7,835 nucleotides of DNA from Bacteroidota bacterium (GCA_003541875.1 DPLS01000408.1:1-7835), one strand, 5' to 3'; shown: positions 1-6,568, counted from the first letter of the stretch. Numbers and translations: made by a program. Notes: generated by a model not told the origin, from the sequence alone.

Positions 1-1113
1 GTGGATACCGTCGTAGGTCCCGATAGCGCGGGCTATCGCGCCATTGACAGTGACTCGCCTGGTGGGCCGACATACAACTGGTTCGACATTAGTACGATTG
101 GAATCCAGATCACCAGCTGGACAGGAACATCTGACGATGGTTACGCAACAATTGCGTTGCCGTTCCAGTTCTCTTTCTATGATAACACCTACAATTCTGT
201 CAACATATGCACGAATGGTTTTGTAAACTTTGGCGCCACAAGCACTGCGTATTCGAACGGGGCTATCCCGAGCACAGCGACCCCCAACAATGCATGCTAT
301 GGGCTTTGGGATGACCTGAACCTGACGTCCAGTGGGACAGTTCATTACTACTTCGATACCCCGGGCTCCAGGTTCATCATACAATACACGGATGTTCCCT
401 TCTACTCTGGAGGAGGCACTGCAAAATTCCAGATCATCCTGAAGTCCACCGGTGAAATCCTGTATCAATACAACAACATTACGGGAGCAACGAATTCTTC
501 CACTGTCGGTATTGAAAATCTTGGCGGAACTGTAGCAGTGCAACTCATTTACAGCGCCAACTACCTCCACAACAACCTTGCAATCCTCATCTCCAAAGGT
601 TTGTTGTGGGTTGAAGAATCGCCCTCTTCGGGATCGATCGCTCCGGCCGGGAATCAGCCGGTAACGGTCACGTTCAACTCCACCGGCCTCACCGCCGGCA
701 CCTATCGAGGCATCCTCGCAATCGTCAGCAACGACGCTCCGAGGAGCCCACGCAATATTCCCGTCCGTCTCTCCGTACTGCCATCAGATGTGAGAGAGCA
801 GAGAGGCACGGGGATTCCGAAAGAGTTCGCTCTTGAACAGAACTACCCGAATCCCTTCAACCCGACGACGACGATCTCTTACTCGCTGCCAACAGAGGCC
901 ACCGTCCGGTTGAAGATCTTCAATATGCTCGGACAGGAAGTGATAACGCTGGTTGATGCACCCCACGCCGCTGGTTACTACGATGTCCGGTGGAGCGGCA
1001 ACAGTAACAGAGGCGTCGTCGTCTCAAGCGGCGTGTACATGTACCGACTCGAGGCAACCACTCCTGACGGAAAGATCCTCAACAACTTCAAGAGGATGCT
1101 GTTGTTGAAGTAA
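1..1113 (+). CDS. T9SS type A sorting-domain protein, C-terminal part (5' end outside window)
   Basis: The last 370 residues of what is probably a longer secreted protein. The frame is open from base 1, which reads GTG, but there is no visible ribosome site and no signal peptide, so the true start should lie upstream. Three parts are visible. Residues about 5-200 form a beta-rich module with aromatic and Asn/Gly-rich strands (NICTNGFVNFG, LWDDLN, TVGIENLGGT), the style of module that often follows the catalytic domain in secreted subtilisin-like proteases. Residues about 203-260 are an Ig-like repeat of BACON/ASPM-like type (LWVEESPSSGSI, TAGTYRGILAIVSNDAP). Residues 276-370 are the T9SS type A sorting domain, starting FALEQNYPNPFNP and ending KRMLLLK. 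T9SS cargos cross the outer membrane, and the C-terminal domain is normally removed on export. The catalytic or binding function must sit upstream and cannot be read here; a protease is only a guess. GC rises sharply at the module border near base 601. Confidence 0.9.
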   Translation: MDTVVGPDSAGYRAIDSDSPGGPTYNWFDISTIGIQITSWTGTSDDGYATIALPFQFSFYDNTYNSVNICTNGFVNFGATSTAYSNGAIPSTATPNNACYGLWDDLNLTSSGTVHYYFDTPGSRFIIQYTDVPFYSGGGTAKFQIILKSTGEILYQYNNITGATNSSTVGIENLGGTVAVQLIYSANYLHNNLAILISKGLLWVEESPSSGSIAPAGNQPVTVTFNSTGLTAGTYRGILAIVSNDAPRSPRNIPVRLSVLPSDVREQRGTGIPKEFALEQNYPNPFNPTTTISYSLPTEATVRLKIFNMLGQEVITLVDAPHAAGYYDVRWSGNSNRGVVVSSGVYMYRLEATTPDGKILNNFKRMLLLK

Positions 1114-1173
1114 CGATGATTGAAATTCCAATGTTCGACGGTTAGCCGTCGCGACGAGGAAGTCCGATTCTCC

Positions 1174-1210
1174 AGACGGCCCCGATAGGAATATCGGGGC
1201 CGTCTTTTTT
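1174..1210 (+). terminator. Strong rho-independent terminator after first cargo gene
   Basis: A perfect 14-bp stem (AGACGGCCCCGATA at 1174-1187 with TATCGGGGCCGTCT at 1192-1205) closes on a GGAA loop of the stable GNRA type. It runs straight into a T tract ending at 1210. It lies 60 bases after the stop codon at 1113 and should end transcription of the first T9SS gene, separating it from the next. The GC-rich stem followed by T residues on the + strand gives the direction. Confidence 0.93.
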
Positions 1211-1254
1211 AGATACAGCCTGAACAGCAGCATTCCAAAGTGATGGTAGTGCTC

Positions 1255-1283
1255 TTGCTTATAACCTCCGGAGATTCTACATT
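1255..1283 (+). promoter_or_regulatory. Possible promoter for the second cargo gene
   Basis: TTGCTT (1255-1260) and TACATT (1278-1283) are 17 bases apart, which is the optimal sigma-70 spacing with a half-matching -35 and a four-of-six -10. The same bases also read as TTG-N20-TACATTG, close to the Bacteroidetes pattern TTG-N19-TAnnTTTG. The site lies between the terminator at 1210 and the ribosome site at 1319, where a promoter is expected. The spacer contains the 8-bp palindrome CTCCGGAG (1266-1273). The match is weak and rests mainly on position. Confidence 0.3.
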
Positions 1284-1318
1284 GAACCAGACTTTTCCCT
1301 CTTCTTTGATCCGCATCC

Positions 1319-1327
1319 AAAGGAGGT
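1319..1327 (+). promoter_or_regulatory. Shine-Dalgarno site that fixes the start at 1333
   Basis: AAAGGAGGT is a near-perfect anti-16S match, with 6 bases between AGGAGG and the ATG at 1333. The frame stays open upstream to an earlier ATG at 1240, but that start has no such site and would place 31 unrelated residues before the signal peptide. The start at 1333 is therefore preferred. Confidence 0.9.
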
Positions 1328-1332
1328 CCCCC

Positions 1333-3117
1333 ATGAACCGTAAGTCCGCTTCTTCCATCGTACTGGCTTCGATCTTGGTAGCGTTGATTCTGCAGGCTCC
1401 AATCTCATCGTTTGCCCAGTGGTCATCCGACCCAAGCGTCAATCTCGCCGTATGCGATACCAGCGGCAGTCAGGAGCTGCCAAAAATTGGTGCAACCTCC
1501 GATGGCGGTTGCTACGTCTCGTGGTTCGACACACGTAGCGGCGCATACAGAGTGTACCTGCAGCGTCTTGATGCTCAGGGGGTGAAGCAGTGGGCAACAA
1601 ATGGTTTGCTCATCAGTGCAAACCCGCAGAACACTTCATTGGTTGATTATGATCTCGCCGTTGACGACAGCAACTATGCAGTGGTGGTCTTCACCGACAT
1701 TAGGAACGGCGGCCAGATTGAGCCGTTTGCGTATCGTATAAGTCCGCAAGGGACATTTGCATGGGGCGCGAATGGTGTTGCGCTTTCTACTTCATCGTCG
1801 ACATTTCAGGCGAATCCGAAAGTTGTCAAGACTTCAGACGACAACTTTGTGTTTACCTGGATCTTCAGTTCAACCCCGAGAAAGGTTGCGCTGCAAAGAC
1901 TGAATGCTGCTGGAGTCAAGCAATGGGGAACGGATCCGATTCTCCTTTCCGGGACGGGAACGGAGTTGCTCGACTATCCAAGCATTGTCATCTCTGACAA
2001 TGGCAGCGTCATTTTGCTCATGTCTGGGTACACAGGCACATTCCTTAATCCACAAAACTACAGACTTTACACGCAGAAGTATTCGCCTGCTGGAGCGCCG
2101 ATGTGGGGAAGCGTTCCGGATACTGTGTACGCTCTCGGACGAGTCTCTGGCTTTTTCGTTCCGAAACTCATTCCCGATGGAAATAATGGCGCCTTCTACG
2201 TTTGGCATGATGATCGGAACAACACAGGCAGTTCTTTCTCCAACGTTCAGCATATCACCCCGACTGACGCGAAGCTCTTTCCAGTCAACGGTACTGCCGG
2301 CTCGACGCTTCCCGGTCGATTGCACAACGACGCCTGGGTCGCGTACACACCCATCACTGGTGAGACATACATGTTCTGGTACGAGACAGATGCAGCGTTC
2401 CAAAGCTCGTTCGGTGTGTATGGCCAGAAATTTTCCTCGAATGGAACTCGTCAATGGCCGGATTCGGGAAAAGCATTCAGACCCTTTGGAGGTGGACAGC
2501 CCTCCTTCATCCGATGTGCTGCAAAGGACTCCGTAGCGGTTGTGTTCTATTTTGATGGCGTCACGACAACAAACAATCTTGTCAAGGGATTCAAGGTCGA
2601 CCGGAACGGCAACTTCCTCTGGAGCGGATCGATAATGAACGTCAGCTCAGTTGCAAGCAGCAAGGGGAGACTCGGCGGAGCTTTCACATCAAACGGGATG
2701 TCGATGCTTACATGGTCGGATAATCGTATCGATGGGAACGGGGTCTATGCTCAGAATGTAAATTTCAACGGAACCCTTGGCAACATCACCGGCATCGGCA
2801 CTACAGAGCGAGCAACACCGATGGAGTTTGAGTTGCTGCAGAACTATCCGAATCCATTCAACCCCAGTACAAATATCAAGTACCAAATCCCAAATACCAG
2901 TCGGGTGAATCTGTCGATCTACAACATTCTTGGTCAGCAGATAGCAACACTGAAGGATGAGGTACAGAGTAGCGGGAATTACGATGTGGTGTGGAATGGG
3001 AGAAACGACTTTGGCTCACAGGTTTCGTCCGGCGTCTACTTTTGCCGGATTGAAGTGCGACCAGTAGATGGCGGGAATGTCTTCACGGGCATCAAGAAGA
3101 TGATGTCCCTGAAGTAA
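1333..3117 (+). CDS. Secreted repeat (predicted eight-bladed beta-propeller) protein with T9SS type A sorting domain
   Basis: A complete 594-residue protein. Residues 1-28 are a clear Sec signal peptide: MNRK, a hydrophobic core SIVLASILVALIL, then a likely cut after SSFA. Residues about 50-486 hold eight imperfect repeats of roughly 45-55 residues, beginning near 50, 105, 161, 215, 277, 330, 390 and 445. Each has a strand pair around DGG-YVSW-D-R or a variant, then VY-Q-plus a hydrophobic residue, a short acidic/Gly turn, and a Trp-Gly ending (for example QRLDAQGVKQW and QRLNAAGVKQW). This spacing suggests one blade per repeat. Residues 499-594 are the T9SS type A sorting domain (QNYPNPFNP at 503-511, KKMMSLK at the end). 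The protein is expected to be exported through the outer membrane and either released or attached to the surface. No catalytic residues are recognisable, so a binding or adhesive role is possible but unproven. Confidence 0.92.
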   Translation: MNRKSASSIVLASILVALILQAPISSFAQWSSDPSVNLAVCDTSGSQELPKIGATSDGGCYVSWFDTRSGAYRVYLQRLDAQGVKQWATNGLLISANPQNTSLVDYDLAVDDSNYAVVVFTDIRNGGQIEPFAYRISPQGTFAWGANGVALSTSSSTFQANPKVVKTSDDNFVFTWIFSSTPRKVALQRLNAAGVKQWGTDPILLSGTGTELLDYPSIVISDNGSVILLMSGYTGTFLNPQNYRLYTQKYSPAGAPMWGSVPDTVYALGRVSGFFVPKLIPDGNNGAFYVWHDDRNNTGSSFSNVQHITPTDAKLFPVNGTAGSTLPGRLHNDAWVAYTPITGETYMFWYETDAAFQSSFGVYGQKFSSNGTRQWPDSGKAFRPFGGGQPSFIRCAAKDSVAVVFYFDGVTTTNNLVKGFKVDRNGNFLWSGSIMNVSSVASSKGRLGGAFTSNGMSMLTWSDNRIDGNGVYAQNVNFNGTLGNITGIGTTERATPMEFELLQNYPNPFNPSTNIKYQIPNTSRVNLSIYNILGQQIATLKDEVQSSGNYDVVWNGRNDFGSQVSSGVYFCRIEVRPVDGGNVFTGIKKMMSLK

Positions 3118-3157
3118 CACCTTTGGAGTAGTAGGATTTGAACCCGAAGAACGCGTG

Positions 3158-3164
3158 AAAGGAG
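3158..3164 (+). promoter_or_regulatory. Shine-Dalgarno site that fixes the start at 3170
   Basis: AAAGGAG lies 5 bases before the ATG at 3170. The in-frame GTG at 3155 would overlap this site and has none of its own, so 3170 is the better start. No terminator or convincing promoter is visible in the 52 bases between the previous stop (3117) and this ATG, so co-transcription with the second cargo gene is possible. Confidence 0.8.
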
Positions 3165-3169
3165 CAACA

Positions 3170-3652
3170 ATGGCCCGAACATCAATTATCTGGGTGCACG
3201 GCAATACTGCTGAGCCCGAACAGCCCGAGAGCCTGATGCGGTTCGCACGGAAAGGCTGGGGCGCCCAGTGCCAGGGCATGTCAGGCACAACGCACTGGTT
3301 CCACTTCCCAATTGCATCGCCGAGCGTACTCGAAGGCTCACCCATGTATCTCTCAAAACTCTACGTCATGTACAACACCATGCCAGGCGGCAAGGCAGAG
3401 TTGCAGCCGGTCATTACCAATGTGCACGTTTACGATGGACGCACACTTGCAATGTCGTTCGATGATCTGTCGCTTTCCGGCGTACACGACGAACTGATCG
3501 AGGCGGCAAACACACTCGTAATCAATCCGGCTCTCCGGATTGCAAACGGGCTGGGACTTTCCGTCGGCGTTCAGTTCCCATTGCGAGAGGGAGAAGAGTC
3601 AATCAGCTACGACATTCTGTTCACCGCAGCAGGCGCCGAATTCGCGTCATGA
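3170..3652 (+). CDS. Conserved-looking beta-rich protein of unknown function
   Basis: 160 residues with no signal peptide or membrane segment, so probably cytoplasmic. I cannot assign a function. The sequence has several blocks that look conserved: IWVHGN (7-12), RKGWG (27-31), HWFHFPI (42-48), VHVYDG (85-90), LSGVH (102-106), GLGLSVGVQF (127-136) and ILFTAAGAEF (149-158). From memory, this WVHGN...RKGWG...WFHFPI...VYDG...GLG-S-GV-F...FTAAGAEF pattern occurs in a family of small uncharacterised bacterial proteins (possibly the one called DUF6623; the number is not certain). The alternation of hydrophobic and polar residues suggests a beta-sandwich or jelly roll, with His9, His42, His45 and His106 as candidate functional residues. 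Its stop codon overlaps the next start by ATGA (3649-3652), so it is translationally coupled to the YjbQ-family gene. Confidence 0.85.
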   Translation: MARTSIIWVHGNTAEPEQPESLMRFARKGWGAQCQGMSGTTHWFHFPIASPSVLEGSPMYLSKLYVMYNTMPGGKAELQPVITNVHVYDGRTLAMSFDDLSLSGVHDELIEAANTLVINPALRIANGLGLSVGVQFPLREGEESISYDILFTAAGAEFAS

Positions 3653-4065
3653 CGTCGTCACACACTTTCACAGTGAAGACGCAGGGATTCAACGATACTC
3701 ATGACCTTACGCCACGGGTCGAGGAAATCGTGCGCAATGCCAAGATTTCCAACGGCATTGTCACGGTGTTCGTGCCCGGATCAACTGCAGGTATCACGAC
3801 AATTGAATTTGAGAGTGGAGCAGTGGAAGATCTGAAGAAAGCAATCGAACGACTTGCACCTCAGAACATGCAGTATGATCACGACCGGCGCTGGGGCGAT
3901 GGAAATGGCTTTGCTCATGTCCGGGCTGCTCTGCTCGGCCCATCCCTCACAGTTCCTGTGACCAATGGAGAGCTGAAACTCGGCACATGGCAACAGATAG
4001 TGCTCATCGATTTTGACAACCGACCGCGAAACCGCGAAGTCACTATCCAGATAATAGGTGAGTAG
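3649..4065 (+). CDS. yjbQ: YjbQ/UPF0047 family protein (secondary thiamine-phosphate synthase enzyme family)
   Basis: 138 residues, the usual full length for the YjbQ/UPF0047 family. Family hallmarks run the whole length: GSTAGITTIE (44-53), YDHD (76-79), GDGNGFAHV (83-91, with the conserved His90), LLGPSLTVPV (95-104), and the ending NGELKLGTWQQIVLIDFD (106-123) before REVTIQIIGE. Members are small, trimeric cytoplasmic proteins. E. coli YjbQ has a weak thiamine-phosphate synthase activity, which gave the family its common product name, but the physiological role is unsettled. The start ATG overlaps the stop of the preceding gene by 4 nt and has no strong ribosome site of its own, so translation is probably coupled. 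No other thiamine genes are present in the window, so the context does not support a dedicated thiamine operon. Confidence 0.95.
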   Translation: MTSSHTFTVKTQGFNDTHDLTPRVEEIVRNAKISNGIVTVFVPGSTAGITTIEFESGAVEDLKKAIERLAPQNMQYDHDRRWGDGNGFAHVRAALLGPSLTVPVTNGELKLGTWQQIVLIDFDNRPRNREVTIQIIGE

Positions 4066-4124
4066 CATCTTCCCCGGTTCGTGACATACGAACCCGATGA
4101 TCCGCAACACGCACTTCGCCTGAG

Positions 4125-4162
4125 CGCCGACTTCTGAAGCATAACAAGTCGGCGTTTCTGTT
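4125..4162 (+). terminator. Probable intrinsic terminator after yjbQ
   Basis: A 9-bp perfect stem (CGCCGACTT 4125-4133 with AAGTCGGCG 4146-4154) with a 12-base loop is followed by TTTCTGTT. The stem is GC-rich at its base, but the T tract is broken and the loop is large, so strength is moderate. It lies 60 bases after the yjbQ stop. On the minus strand no T tract follows the stem, so it should work only in the + direction. Confidence 0.6.
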
Positions 4163-4250
4163 ACCCTTCCCCAGTCACAATGTTACCCATTACTATTCAC
4201 ACGTCCCTTCCGCTATACCGAAACGTTCTCTCCGTTGCCGATTCATTCAG

Positions 4251-4309
4251 TCTTCCGCATGTTCAGGTTCGTGCTCGATAGCACGATTAGGATTTCTACA
4301 TACGGAAGA
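4251..4309. other. Nested inverted repeat, possible structured RNA or regulatory element
   Basis: The outer arms TCTTCCGCATG (4251-4261) and CATACGGAAGA (4299-4309) pair over 11 positions with one C/A mismatch. Inside them is a second, perfect 7-bp hairpin (TCGTGCT 4269-4275 with AGCACGA 4280-4286, loop CGAT). No T tract follows on either side, so this is not a standard terminator. It lies 172 bases upstream of the lipoprotein start and could be a leader RNA structure, an operator or a degenerate intergenic repeat. The pairing is visible in the sequence; any function is inference. Confidence 0.4.
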
Positions 4310-4480
4310 AACTCCTTTCCCACATACGGCTCCTCATGACCGCGCGCCGCTCACCTGTTCGCCGCGCATTGAGACAGATACGCAAAAAGGGAGGCGGTTA
4401 CGACTTGGCATAGTATTGGGATCACCTTGAACCACGAAGAGGATTTGGGGAAAGTAATCATTCATCAATCGGGGGTTCTC

Positions 4481-4951
4481 ATGAAAGCAGTCGTAATGTC
4501 ACTCGCAGTCCTTATGGTGGTTGTCGTTCTTGGATGTACCGATGAATCACAAATATCGGGTCCGTCTGCAATTTCCGGCAACCCGACAATGAAGTTGGAT
4601 AAAGCTCAGCAGCAATTCAAAATCAATACAAAGGTTATTGGCCCGGGAGGGATCAAATACGCGGTCGTGGGAACTATCGCCTATGTGTTAAAGGTCGACG
4701 ATCAAACAATTACGCTCATTACGGACGTGACTCTCAAAATTGCCCGATCTGGCTCAGAAGACTTCGAAAAAGTTGCCGGGGGCAAGACTTTCAGCATTAC
4801 ACCGGATCCTGGAAAGTCGGATTTCGTTTCAGAAAGCTACACAATCGGATCCGCCACAGAAAGTTCCCTTCGAGTTTGGATCCAATACGGTATCTCAGAC
4901 AAGGTGGTGAATGTTAACGACCTTAAGATCATGAGCGGCAATCCCTACTAA
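4481..4951 (+). CDS. Predicted lipoprotein of unknown function
   Basis: 156 residues. Residues 1-18 are a type II signal peptide (MKAV, then the core VVMSLAVLMVVVVLG), with the lipobox VLGC placing the lipidated cysteine at residue 19. The mature protein starts CTDESQISGPSAISGNP, a flexible Ser/Gly/Pro linker, followed by a beta-rich domain (about 45-156). The residue after the cysteine is Thr, not Asp, so outer-membrane sorting is likely. Acidic residues right after the cysteine might act as a surface-export signal as in some Bacteroidetes lipoproteins, but this is weak. I recognise no family. The frame extends upstream to a TTG at 4427, but only the ATG at 4481 gives a clean signal peptide, with GGGGG at 4471-4475 as a modest ribosome site. 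It stands alone: the gap upstream holds a probable terminator, and a convergent operon lies downstream. Confidence 0.85.
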   Translation: MKAVVMSLAVLMVVVVLGCTDESQISGPSAISGNPTMKLDKAQQQFKINTKVIGPGGIKYAVVGTIAYVLKVDDQTITLITDVTLKIARSGSEDFEKVAGGKTFSITPDPGKSDFVSESYTIGSATESSLRVWIQYGISDKVVNVNDLKIMSGNPY

Positions 4952-5003
4952 AGAAGCATATTGGGCAGGCCGGATGAACACTCTCTCCTGCCTGCTCGAA
5001 AAC

Positions 5004-5045
5004 GAAAACACCTCCTGCCAAGGGACAGGAGGTGTTCCTGTTTTC
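5004..5045. terminator. Bidirectional terminator between convergent genes
   Basis: An 11-bp perfect stem (AACACCTCCTG 5007-5017 with CAGGAGGTGTT 5026-5036) has an 8-base loop. A + strand run of TTTT follows at 5041-5044. On the minus strand the stem is followed directly by TTTTCGTTTT, a better T tract. It lies 56 bases after the lipoprotein stop (4951) and 24 bases past the end of the M16 operon (5060), so it can serve both. A weaker 6-bp inverted repeat (GCAGGC 4965-4970, GCCTGC 4990-4995) lies just beside it. Confidence 0.85.
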
Positions 5046-5059
5046 ACTACCCGCTCGTA

Positions 5060-6568
5060 CTACTTCACAAACAGGTCTGCCACGGGAATAATTGTCACAT
5101 CCTCAGCCTTGATCCCCAACGGGAATGTACCGATCTCTTTGTCCTCGTCGAGCACCTGCTGGGGTTTGGGTGTCTTGTATGTAATCGGACTCGGTGCGTC
5201 GTTCGACAGCGATTCTTTCAGGCTTACAGCATCCTTCGTTACAATGGCGATCTGCATGTTGTCATATTGCCAGTATTTCTTGATCGACGCATTCACATCC
5301 TTCAATGTCACCTCACTCATCATTTTCCTGAATGTTGCAAGGTGGCTTCCTTTGAGCGCGTAGAACTTGTCGTCGATTGCATAGCCGAGCCGCTCCATCG
5401 TTGTCGGCGCGTAGTGAAGGACAAAGTTCTTCAGGAAGGCCCGCGTCAGTTTGAAATCCGACTCCGTCATCCCGTTGTCAACCAAGTTCTTCAGCTCGCG
5501 GAGCGCCGCACGGAGAGCAAAGTGCCGCGTTTCATTGGGCACCGGTCGAATCCAGATCTCGAAAATCTGCTGGCGGCGCGAGACGTTCTGCGGAGGTACC
5601 GTTCGCATGCCACCGTTGGGGAAGTTCTCGATATATGCGTAGTCGCCGTAGTTCAGTCCACGCTCCTCTCGGATGACCTGATAGAGATGGCTGCTCGAAT
5701 TACGATGCTGTCCCAGCCACGAGTTGGCAATCGCGAGCGCATACCACTCTTTCGACCCGCGAACAATGTTGATTGGGAAACCCATGCTGATTGCGGTGGA
5801 GGCAGCATCCTTATCCACAATCACCACCTTCTTTCCTTTGATGGGCTTGGGTTCAGGTTTGGGAACGGGTTTGACCATCCCCACCGGAAGTTTGTGCAGA
5901 TCATTCTTCAACTGATCGACGAGCGCAACATCATAGCCCCCACCCAGTCCGATGGCAACATTGTCTCGGGTGAAGTGGGATTTGTAGAAGCTCTTCACAT
6001 CGTCAAGCGTTATGCTTTTCACGCTTTCGATAAGCCCGGCGCTGATGTGCCCGTAAGGCGTACCGACAAAAACACTATTGTACAACACTGCTTTTCCGAG
6101 TTCTTCATCGCTTGCGTACCGCAACTGGTTCTCAAGATAGTTCAACACCTGGCTCTTGATCCGGTCGAGGTCTTCTTGCTTGAATGCGGGCAATAGGATC
6201 GCGTCCGCAAAGAGTGGATAGAAATCCTTGAGGTTATCTTTGTGCGTACGGCCGGAGATGACTGTCATCTCCATCGAGGTTGAAGCATCATAGTTGGAGG
6301 CAAGCGGGAACAGCTTGTCGAGGATTTGTTCATAGCCGTTCTTTTCTGTCGCGGCGTCCGTTAGCATTGACGCAGTGATATTCGCCAGCCCTTCCTTGCC
6401 CACTGGATCGTCTTGCGTTCCGACTTTGAACCAGATGCGAAATGAAACCGTGGGGTCATTTTTGACAGGCAGTAGAATCAGGTTGTCGGCAGGCACTTTT
6501 TCATCTCCAAATGTCAACATTGGCAGACTCATCAGACAGAACATCGAAAGAATCAGTGAGTGTCTCAT
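5060..6568 (-). CDS. M16 family peptidase, non-catalytic (R/Y motif) subunit
   Basis: 502 residues, complete. A signal peptide (MRHSLILSMFCLMSLPMLTFG, cut near 21) predicts a periplasmic location. The two halves of the M16 fold are visible, joined by a Pro/Lys-rich linker (KPVPKPEPKP, 233-242). Where an active M16 peptidase has HxxEH, this protein reads NITAS: Asn63, Ala66 and Ser67 replace the His, Glu and His after GLA, so it cannot bind the catalytic zinc. It keeps the R/Y motif in the C-terminal half (EERGLNY, Arg303 and Tyr307), which in heterodimeric M16B enzymes such as mitochondrial processing peptidase binds the substrate. It is therefore the partner of the catalytic subunit encoded just upstream. 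The ATG overlaps the upstream stop by one base (TAATG) and has AAAGGAG at 6576-6582, 7 bases before it. The long open frame on the opposite strand is a shadow of this gene. Confidence 0.93.
   Translation of the reverse strand: MRHSLILSMFCLMSLPMLTFGDEKVPADNLILLPVKNDPTVSFRIWFKVGTQDDPVGKEGLANITASMLTDAATEKNGYEQILDKLFPLASNYDASTSMEMTVISGRTHKDNLKDFYPLFADAILLPAFKQEDLDRIKSQVLNYLENQLRYASDEELGKAVLYNSVFVGTPYGHISAGLIESVKSITLDDVKSFYKSHFTRDNVAIGLGGGYDVALVDQLKNDLHKLPVGMVKPVPKPEPKPIKGKKVVIVDKDAASTAISMGFPINIVRGSKEWYALAIANSWLGQHRNSSSHLYQVIREERGLNYGDYAYIENFPNGGMRTVPPQNVSRRQQIFEIWIRPVPNETRHFALRAALRELKNLVDNGMTESDFKLTRAFLKNFVLHYAPTTMERLGYAIDDKFYALKGSHLATFRKMMSEVTLKDVNASIKKYWQYDNMQIAIVTKDAVSLKESLSNDAPSPITYKTPKPQQVLDEDKEIGTFPLGIKAEDVTIIPVADLFVK

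Larger units (their letters stand above)
4066..4480. other. 415-bp gene-free region between yjbQ and the lipoprotein gene
   Basis: No credible gene is seen on either strand. The stretch contains a small hairpin just after yjbQ (GGTTCGT 4076-4082 with ACGAACC 4088-4094), a probable terminator (4125-4162), GTTACCC repeated at 4160-4166 and 4182-4188, the nested inverted repeat at 4251-4309, and ACATACGG repeated at 4298-4305 and 4322-4329. The promoter of the lipoprotein gene should lie here, but I see no convincing pair of boxes. TTGGCA (4405-4410) has no -10 at the right distance. Confidence 0.6.

Noticed and set aside
21..38. Perfect 7-bp inverted repeat CGATAGC/GCTATCG
   Set aside because: It lies inside coding sequence of the first cargo gene, has no T tract, and such short hairpins are expected by chance.
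1264..1327. ACCTCC (1264-1269) could pair with the ribosome site GGAGGT (1322-1327) and hide it
   Set aside because: Only 6 bp, and if the promoter at 1255-1283 is real the upstream half is not in the transcript.
1240..1332. Upstream extension of the second cargo gene to the ATG at 1240
   Set aside because: The near-perfect ribosome site at 1319-1327 and the signal peptide starting at 1333 make the shorter start far better. The extension also overlaps the possible promoter.
1870..2536. Open frames of about 200 codons on both strands inside the second cargo gene
   Set aside because: They fully overlap a gene with signal peptide, repeats and sorting domain, and their own translations are low-complexity and Cys/Ser/Arg-rich.
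4405..4421. TTGGCATAGTATTGGGA as a possible sigma-54 promoter
   Set aside because: The TTGGCA part resembles the -24 element, but the spacing to the next TTG is one base short and the -12 GC is missing.
4427..4480. TTG start at 4427 for the lipoprotein
   Set aside because: It would put 18 charged residues before the hydrophobic segment. The ATG at 4481 gives a standard lipoprotein signal peptide.
4961..6196. 411-codon open frame on the + strand
   Set aside because: It lies antisense to the M16 subunit gene, runs through the terminator hairpin, and encodes a Cys/His/Arg-rich sequence with no domain pattern. It is a by-product of codon use on the other strand.
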